A DNA stretch of 5,960 bases from Acidobacteriaceae bacterium. Its GTDB lineage: Bacteria > Acidobacteriota > Terriglobia > Terriglobales > SbA1. The stretch covers positions 1,472 through 7,431 of the forward strand of contig PMHI01000579.1 of NCBI GenBank assembly GCA_003156615.1, given 5' to 3'. Positions 1-5,960 of this stretch are shown in pieces (position 1 is the stretch's first letter; the number at the start of each line of letters is the position of its first letter). The translations under genes and the position numbers were made by a program. The notes beneath the pieces were generated by a model. That model was given only the letters and a program-made list of their open reading frames with translations. It was not told where the DNA came from and did not search any database.

Positions 1-513
1 AAGAGGCTCAAAGAAAAGGGAGTGGGCGTGGAGCGCGACGAATGGGTGACCATCACCAACGTCAAGATCGACAGCGACAAGATCGAGATCCATCTGGAAG
101 GCGGCGGCGAGGGGCGGCGAGGAAGCAATCACGCCAATCGAGTAGGCGCTTCCTACAAGCGGGCCGGCGGCTCGCGGCTCAATCTGAAGTATCAGAAAGA
201 TCTCACTGACGCCGACATCGCTCCGCAAAACATTCTGAGATTCATGGCCAGACTGCTGGACGTGAGCCGCATCGAGCTGAAAATTGAAGAGAAGGACATG
301 CCTGCGGAACTTCGCAACGCCATCGAAGCCCACACCGTGGTGGAGAGCATGACCTACAAAATGGTTCTGATGAGCTTCGGCGATCCCGATCAGAAGAAGG
401 TGGATGATGTTGACGCTACGAATCTGAAAGAGACCTGGTTCTACCTGAAGAACGGGCACAGGTGGGTCGTCCACTTTGAGAATGGCAAAGTAACGAAGAC
501 GCAGGTGTTTTGA
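1..513 (+). CDS. Hypothetical protein, 3' part, with BamE/SmpA-like C-terminal segment
   Basis: The frame is open from the first base and ends at TGA 511-513, giving 170 residues, so the gene very probably starts upstream of the window. In-frame GTG codons at 22 and 28 could be starts, and GGGAG lies just before the second, but nothing requires an internal start. The visible part is charged and soluble, with no membrane segment. A Gly/Arg-rich stretch (about residues 34-60) is followed by a mixed helical region. The last 55 residues run from a helix into SFGDPDQKKVDD, then ETWFYLKNGHRWVVHFENGKV. This pattern (helix, G-x-P turn, W-x-Y strand, v-x-F-x-n-G-k-V strand) resembles the small BamE/SmpA fold of envelope proteins. 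That resemblance is by eye only, and any signal peptide would lie outside the window. I do not recognise the full protein. The next plus-strand gene is more than 3 kb away. Confidence 0.7.
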   Translation, partial: KRLKEKGVGVERDEWVTITNVKIDSDKIEIHLEGGGEGRRGSNHANRVGASYKRAGGSRLNLKYQKDLTDADIAPQNILRFMARLLDVSRIELKIEEKDMPAELRNAIEAHTVVESMTYKMVLMSFGDPDQKKVDDVDATNLKETWFYLKNGHRWVVHFENGKVTKTQVF

Positions 514-534
514 GATGGCAAGAACGTCTTGCTA

Positions 535-598
535 CTTTACGGTTTATGTCCAACGGACCATTTTCGTGACGACCGACGGTCCGTGGACAGCGGTAAAG
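535..598. repeat. Long imperfect inverted repeat (hairpin) in the 514-699 gap
   Basis: The inner arms are TGTCCAACGGACC (547-559) and GGTCCGTGGACA (578-589). They pair over 12 bp with one bulged A and enclose an 18-nt loop (560-577). The outer arms CTTTAC (535-540) and GTAAAG (593-598) add 6 bp across an asymmetric internal loop. The total is 18 bp of pairing in 64 nt. A competing palindrome, GACCGACGGTC (571-581), overlaps the inner right arm. It begins 22 nt after the stop of the upstream plus-strand gene and is followed by AATTTTG, so it may be that gene's terminator or a 3' stabilising structure. The large loop and weak T run make it a poor classical terminator. It could also be a dispersed intergenic repeat. 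Confidence 0.6.
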
Positions 599-610
599 AA
601 TTTTGAACAT

Positions 611-633
611 GAAAAGCCTCCTGCAGGGAGGCT
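611..633 (-). terminator. Probable rho-independent terminator of the padR-permease operon
   Basis: AGCCTCC (615-621) pairs with GGAGGCT (627-633) in a 7-bp GC-rich stem with a 5-nt loop. Read on the minus strand, the stem is followed by a short T run (TTTTC, counting the last stem base), about 67 nt after the permease stop codon. On the plus strand it is followed by GCGGCTACC with no T run, so it acts on minus-strand transcripts if it is a terminator. The T run is short, so termination may be only partial. Confidence 0.55.
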
Positions 634-699
634 GCGGCTACCTCGTGTTTCTGTCCAGGAAAAGGTGGGAGGGCCCAACCGTCACTGCTCGAAAGCTAC

Positions 700-3450
700 C
701 TATTCATAGCGTAGCGCCACAACCGGCTCAACCTGGGTTGCCCGCCTTGCGGGGGCCAGGGATGCGAGTAGTCCAACGAGCATGAGCAAAGCGCAGACCG
801 CAACAAACGTCACGGGATCGCTCGGACGGATATCAAAGAGAAGGCCTCGCAGAAAGCGAGTGACCACGAAGGCCGCGACGGTGCCCGCCATCGATCCGAA
901 AATGATCAGTATGAGAGCTTCCCTTATGATCAGGAACAGTGCATCTCGGCGCTGTGCTCCGAGTGCTACGCGGATCCCTATCTCGCGCGTGCGAAGCGCC
1001 ACATTGTAGGACAGCAGCCCGTAAAGCCCGATGCACGACAGTACCAATCCGAGAACTCCGAATAGAGCAAACAGTCCAGTAACCATGCGCTCATTCAAAA
1101 GATACCGGTTGATGGCTTCGGCCTGTGTTCTCACACCGAACACCGGAAGATTATCATCGACATCCTTCACGACTTTCCGCACCGCAGGAATAAGCATAGC
1201 TGGTGTCAATGCGGTCCTGAGCGCGAACGTTGCGCCCTTGTCTTTCAAGAGAAGGTATGCTGTTGGAGCGAAGCCCGCCCTTACGCTCTCATATTTTGTG
1301 TCCCCTACCACCCCAATGATTTCGTACTGAATGTCTTTCGGATCGTTTCCCCCAATGTGCAAACTGATGGGGTACCTAGATTGTGCAAATCTCCGCACGA
1401 AGGCTTGGTTGACAATCGCGACTGGCTGAGTAGAACTCATGTCGGCCGGTGCAAAGGTGCGCCCCATAGCCAGCGGAATGCGCATTGTCTCAAAAAAGCC
1501 AGGACCCACCGCCAGCATTTGGACTTCAACGGTGCTCTTCTCACTCTGCCCTTCCAAGTGGAGGCCAGAGGTCCACAATCCCCCATTGAGAAGTACATCC
1601 GACGAATAGCTCACAGAAGTAACACCAGGTAGGGCCGCAAGGCGCCTGTCGAGATCATCATATAGATCTCGGATTCTGTCTTCCTTATAACCTGCCAGTG
1701 TCGGGTCCATCGAAAAAAGCAGTATGTTCCGGGTGTCAAATCCAACCGCTACGCTGTGCAGTTTTTCCAACGTTCGCGTCAGGAGGGTGGCGCCAATCAA
1801 CACGACGACAGAGAATGCGACCTGAACCATAACCAGCGAGCCGCGCAATCCAAAACGCCGGTTGGGAGCAGAAGTAATGGCTGAAATACTTCCGGTGTTT
1901 GCTGCGAGTTGCGTAACTCTTACGGCGGCTCCGCGGAAAGCTGGTGCTAGACCGAAACCGATCCCCGCAAGCACTGCAACGGAGATCGTGAACAGGAGGA
2001 CCGACACGTCAGGACGCGGATTGATTTCCAGTGACGAATATCCATTCGCAGACAAGAATGCCCAGAGGGCACCCACTCCCCAATATGCGAGCAAAATGCC
2101 AAGGGCCGCCCCAGCAAGTGAGAGAAGCACACTCTCGGTGAGGAGCTGTTGAATCACTCTTCGACGACGCGCCCCTAGCGCCAGTCGAACTGCCATCTCT
2201 CTTTCCCGTGCCGCAGCACGAGCCAGCATCAGGCCAGCCACATTCGCACACGCAATGAGAAGGATGATGGCGACCGCGGCCACCAGCAAATGGAGAGGCT
2301 CGCCGAACTTTTGGCGAAGACCAACTAGGCCTTTCTGTGCCGGGCGCAGCGTAATGATCGGATCATCGGCAGTCTTCCAAATGGGCTTTTCGCCGTGCAG
2401 CGTCTCATTGCGGAATAGAAGGCTGATAGCGGCCTGAGCCTGCGACCGTGGCATCTCGGTCTTGAGTCGGCCAGTGATGGTCAACCACCAACCGGTGGGA
2501 TCAGTCATACTCTGCCCGCCCCATCGAAGGTTTAAGGAGTCAGCCTGCTGAAGAGTAATCCACAGGTCTTGCGATTTGCCCGGCGTCAATCGTGTAAAAC
2601 GAGGTTCACTGACTCCAACGATAGTGAAAGGAGTTCCGTTCAAGCGAATTGTCTTGCCAATCACCGCCGCGGAGCCGCCAAACGCAGTTTGCCAGTATCC
2701 GTAATTGAGCACTGCCACTCCGTCTGCTGCTGGCTCTTCGTCGGCAGGTTCGAGCGTTCGCCCAAGCACGGCAGATACTCCCAGGGTTTGGAAGTAATTC
2801 CCCGAGACAAGTTCGCCCTGCACCATGCTTGCTTGACCATTGCCACTGAGATCCAATTGTGCGGGGCCGGCGAACGCCATCACACTGGAAAACAGGTTTC
2901 CTTGAGATCGTATTTTTTTGAATAGCGGATATGAAAATGAACAGCCCCCGGATGAATCAGAGCCAGCCGAACCAAACCTCTCACAATCGCCATAACTGCT
3001 AATACCTAGGTGGTTCGGCCGATTGCGTGCCGACCAGCGGAGAATGACCAACTGTCCAGGATCACGCACTGGCAGGGACTGGAGCATGACCGAATTCACC
3101 AAACTGAAGATCGCTGTGTTCGCACCGATTCCGAAGGCCAAGGTGAGGACAGCAATTATGGTGAAAGCGGGCGTCTTGCGAAGCATTCGGATTCCGAAAC
3201 GCACGTCTTGAACGAACGTTTCAAAAGGATACATTCCGAGTGCTCCGCGGCATTCCTCTTTCAACCGCTCATAGCTGCCGAACTCAATGCGGGCGCGCCT
3301 CTCAGCTTCGGCTCGGGACAGCCCCAACCGTTCGAGGTGCGCCGCACGCTCGTGGATGTGCGACCGAAGTTCTTCATCCATGTCTAGCTCAATGTCAGAA
3401 CGATGAATCAGTGTAGCCAGGAAGCGTCGTATGCAAGTCAGGAGGTTCAT
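700..3450 (-). CDS. ADOP-family permease (duplicated MacB/FtsX-like ABC permease without ATPase)
   Basis: This 916-residue inner-membrane protein has two copies of a MacB-type permease unit. Residues 1-80 form the helical ADOP prefix (MDEELRSHIHERAAHLERLG, then ARIEFGSYERLKEECRG). TM1 is near 95-122, followed by a periplasmic domain to about 385 with SFSYPLFKKI (171-180) and LVSGNYFQTLGV. TM2-4 lie near 388-412, 438-464 and 480-505. TM5 near 537-560 opens the second copy, with a periplasmic domain to about 785 and TM6-8 near 788-812, 838-865 and 878-900. Each FtsX domain carries the cytoplasmic loop motif R-E-x-(A/G)-(V/I)-R-x-ALGA (about 417-427 and 822-832). ADOPs are known from Acidobacteriota as large paralogous families usually without an adjacent ATPase, and none is visible here. 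Substrate is unknown. I chose ATG 3450 over an upstream in-frame start at 3480 because GGAGG (3455-3459) precedes it and it overlaps the padR stop as ATGA. Length looks complete. Confidence 0.93.
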   Translation of the reverse strand: MNLLTCIRRFLATLIHRSDIELDMDEELRSHIHERAAHLERLGLSRAEAERRARIEFGSYERLKEECRGALGMYPFETFVQDVRFGIRMLRKTPAFTIIAVLTLAFGIGANTAIFSLVNSVMLQSLPVRDPGQLVILRWSARNRPNHLGISSYGDCERFGSAGSDSSGGCSFSYPLFKKIRSQGNLFSSVMAFAGPAQLDLSGNGQASMVQGELVSGNYFQTLGVSAVLGRTLEPADEEPAADGVAVLNYGYWQTAFGGSAAVIGKTIRLNGTPFTIVGVSEPRFTRLTPGKSQDLWITLQQADSLNLRWGGQSMTDPTGWWLTITGRLKTEMPRSQAQAAISLLFRNETLHGEKPIWKTADDPIITLRPAQKGLVGLRQKFGEPLHLLVAAVAIILLIACANVAGLMLARAAAREREMAVRLALGARRRRVIQQLLTESVLLSLAGAALGILLAYWGVGALWAFLSANGYSSLEINPRPDVSVLLFTISVAVLAGIGFGLAPAFRGAAVRVTQLAANTGSISAITSAPNRRFGLRGSLVMVQVAFSVVVLIGATLLTRTLEKLHSVAVGFDTRNILLFSMDPTLAGYKEDRIRDLYDDLDRRLAALPGVTSVSYSSDVLLNGGLWTSGLHLEGQSEKSTVEVQMLAVGPGFFETMRIPLAMGRTFAPADMSSTQPVAIVNQAFVRRFAQSRYPISLHIGGNDPKDIQYEIIGVVGDTKYESVRAGFAPTAYLLLKDKGATFALRTALTPAMLIPAVRKVVKDVDDNLPVFGVRTQAEAINRYLLNERMVTGLFALFGVLGLVLSCIGLYGLLSYNVALRTREIGIRVALGAQRRDALFLIIREALILIIFGSMAGTVAAFVVTRFLRGLLFDIRPSDPVTFVAVCALLMLVGLLASLAPARRATQVEPVVALRYE

Positions 3451-3788
3451 ACTTCCTCCGGCTGCGCACCAAGAACACAAGCGACCGCTGAAGCCAGCCG
3501 GTTCCAGCCCTCGGCTTCTTCACGCAACCGTTTGCGGCCTGGAGAGGTGAGCTCGTAAAACTTAGCCCGACGATTGTTGTCCGATGTCCCCCATCTCGCC
3601 TCGAGAAACCCCTGACGCACCAAGCGAAATAACGCAGGGTAGAGTGCACCCTGTTCGATCAATAGGGTTTTGCCCGAAATCTGTTCTATGCGCAAAAGAA
3701 CGCCGTAGCCATGAAGCGGGCCTAGAGAGACGGCTTTCAGAATCAGGAGGTCAAGAGTACCGGGAAGAAGTTTGGCTTGCTCGGTCAC
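3447..3788 (-). CDS. PadR-family transcriptional repressor (acidobacterial type)
   Basis: This 113-residue winged helix-turn-helix protein has the PadR layout. The N-terminal helix is LPGTLDLLILKAVSLGPLHG (8-27), followed by YGVLLRIEQISG. The recognition region is IEQGALYPALFRLVRQGFLE (44-63). The wing is ARWGTSDNNRRAKFYELTSPG (about 64-84), and a short dimerising C-terminal helix follows. The short C-terminus and the wing with N-N-R-R-A-K-F-Y-x-L-T match the compact acidobacterial PadR group found beside ADOP permeases. Start is GTG at 3786-3788, with AGGAG 6 nt upstream. Its TGA shares four bases (ATGA, 3447-3450) with the permease ATG, so the two genes are very likely co-transcribed and translationally coupled. 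The promoter just upstream is interleaved with repeated half-sites, which suggests autorepression. PadR proteins of this size usually dimerise and may respond to a ligand or stress, but no ligand can be inferred. Confidence 0.93.
   Translation of the reverse strand: MTEQAKLLPGTLDLLILKAVSLGPLHGYGVLLRIEQISGKTLLIEQGALYPALFRLVRQGFLEARWGTSDNNRRAKFYELTSPGRKRLREEAEGWNRLASAVACVLGAQPEEV
3455..3459 (-). promoter_or_regulatory. Shine-Dalgarno site fixing the permease start
   Basis: The minus strand reads GGAGGAAGTATG. GGAGG lies 4 nt before ATG 3450 and inside the end of the padR coding sequence. This supports the coupled start at 3450 over the longer in-frame start at 3480. Confidence 0.8.
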
Positions 3789-3794
3789 AAACCA

Positions 3795-3799
3795 CTCCT
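3795..3799 (-). promoter_or_regulatory. Shine-Dalgarno site of padR
   Basis: AGGAG lies 6 nt upstream of the GTG start of padR. It is part of a TTAGGAG copy that is also a candidate operator half-site, so the ribosome site and repressor site appear to share sequence. Confidence 0.75.
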
Positions 3800-3832
3800 A
3801 AGATGATTAGGAATGTACGCAATCTCTCCTAA
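3795..3832. promoter_or_regulatory. Candidate PadR operator: three TTAGGA/TCCTAA half-sites
   Basis: On the minus strand the arrangement is TTAGGA (3832-3827), 14 bp, TCCTAA (3812-3807), 5 bp, TTAGGA (3801-3796). The outer two are direct repeats of TTAGGAG exactly 31 bp apart, about three helical turns, and the middle copy is inverted. One half-site is in the -35/-10 spacer, one abuts the -10, and one covers the padR Shine-Dalgarno sequence. A bound repressor would therefore block polymerase. That PadR itself binds here is inferred from position. Confidence 0.55.
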
Positions 3833-3840
3833 ACTGTCAA
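3812..3840 (-). promoter_or_regulatory. Sigma70-type promoter of the padR-permease operon
   Basis: On the minus strand a perfect -35 hexamer TTGACA (3840-3835) is followed by a 17-bp spacer and a -10 hexamer TACATT (3817-3812), which matches TATAAT at 4 of 6 positions. Transcription would start near 3805, leaving a leader of roughly 17 nt before the GTG of padR that carries the AGGAG site. Spacing and position are as expected for a housekeeping promoter. Confidence 0.75.
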
Positions 3841-4191
3841 GGGAAGCGACAGATTTAAGACAAAAGGGTGGTCGCAGAAAAGTGTAACTTTGTGATTACT
3901 GGCGCCGCTTGCGCGGAGAGTCCTCTCCCTCCAAGACCCCACCGATTATGGTACGAGCTTTTCGACAGAATGACTGATCCTCTAATGGCCGTCGCCGGTC
4001 TCCCAACTTAACCAGCTCGGCAACATAAGCGTATGCAATTCAACCTGAGGGACAGCAGGCTGTATGCCAGCGAAGTTTTTCGAAACGCATTACCGTTCTT
4101 TCGGTAGTCAGCGACGAGCAGATACGCTTTTTTCAGCTGCTGGGCGGATCGGCCGGGATCTCACAGCGCGAACCGAACCTAGGTTGGCCGT
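3841..4191. other. Intergenic gap with no supportable gene
   Basis: This divergent region between the padR promoter and the gatB promoter has frequent stops in all frames and no protein similarity that I can recognise. It contains only small palindromes: AAAGT-GTA-ACTTT (3879-3891), GGAGAG-TC-CTCTCC (3915-3928), TACCG-TTCTTT-CGGTA (4091-4106), and AACCTAGGTT (4176-4185) just upstream of the gatB -10. A T6 run at 4129-4134 has no convincing stem before it. No tRNA, riboswitch or mobile-element end could be established. Confidence 0.5.
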
Positions 4192-4197
4192 TATAAT
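4192..4197 (+). promoter_or_regulatory. gatB -10 element placed for a leaderless transcript
   Basis: A perfect TATAAT lies 8 bp before the gatB ATG at 4206. Transcription would normally begin 6-8 nt after it, at 4203-4206, on or next to the A of the ATG. No purine-rich Shine-Dalgarno sequence occurs in the 20 nt before the ATG, which fits a leaderless mRNA. No good -35 is present at 16-18 bp (the bases near 4169-4174 read CGAACC), so activity may depend on the -10 alone or on an activator. The real promoter could also lie further upstream. Confidence 0.5.
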
Positions 4198-4205
4198 CAC
4201 CTGAT

Positions 4206-5960
<1,755 letters not shown>

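Noticed and set aside
515..709. Possible 64-residue protein starting 2 bp after the stop of the first gene
   Set aside because: It has no ribosome site of its own, runs through the inverted repeat and the terminator hairpin, ends inside the permease gene on the other strand, and its product resembles nothing I know.
3010..3387. Plus-strand open frame (125 codons) opposite the permease
   Set aside because: It is antisense to conserved permease sequence and has no recognisable motifs or ribosome site.
3451..3480. Longer permease start adding ten residues (MCSWCAAGGS)
   Set aside because: It lies inside padR with no ribosome site. ATG 3450 has GGAGG 4 nt upstream, the ATGA overlap, and the usual ADOP N-terminus.
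4118..4141. T6 run with flanking AGCAG/CTGCT as a terminator
   Set aside because: The T run lies in the loop rather than after the stem, and no gene ends just before it on either strand.

Overview
The window most likely comes from an Acidobacteriota chromosome. The main reason is the central pair: a PadR-type repressor translationally coupled to a 916-residue duplicated MacB/FtsX-like permease with no ATPase gene in the window. That is the ADOP arrangement (acidobacterial duplicated orphan permease), which is expanded in this phylum. The other genes are ordinary chromosomal genes. I see no transposase, integrase, tRNA, rRNA or CRISPR array.

Layout: (1) positions 1-513, plus strand, the 3' part of an unrecognised protein whose end looks like a small BamE/SmpA-type fold. 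(2) 514-699, a gap holding a long imperfect inverted repeat (535-598) and a compact hairpin (615-633) followed by a T run when read on the minus strand, the probable terminator of the permease gene. (3) 3788 down to 700, minus strand, a two-gene operon: padR (GTG start), then the ADOP permease, overlapping it by ATGA. Upstream of padR is a good sigma70-type promoter (TTGACA, 17 bp, TACATT) interleaved with three copies of a TTAGGA/TCCTAA half-site, which suggests autoregulation. (4) 3841-4191, a gap with no gene that I can support. (5) 4206-5765, plus strand, complete gatB, with a perfect TATAAT 8 bp before its ATG and no Shine-Dalgarno sequence, so the mRNA is probably leaderless. (6) 5960 down to 5757, minus strand, the C-terminal 67 residues of a GH1 beta-glucosidase, converging on gatB and overlapping its last 9 bp.

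Only padR and the permease clearly work together. The repressor probably controls its own operon, and the permease would either need an ATPase encoded elsewhere or act without one. GatB belongs to the GatCAB tRNA-dependent amidotransferase, and its gatA and gatC partners are not in the window. The GH1 enzyme is a sugar-degradation gene that is adjacent but not evidently linked. The most interesting signals are regulatory rather than a new multi-gene system: the padR operator architecture, the leaderless-type gatB start and the 64-nt inverted repeat.
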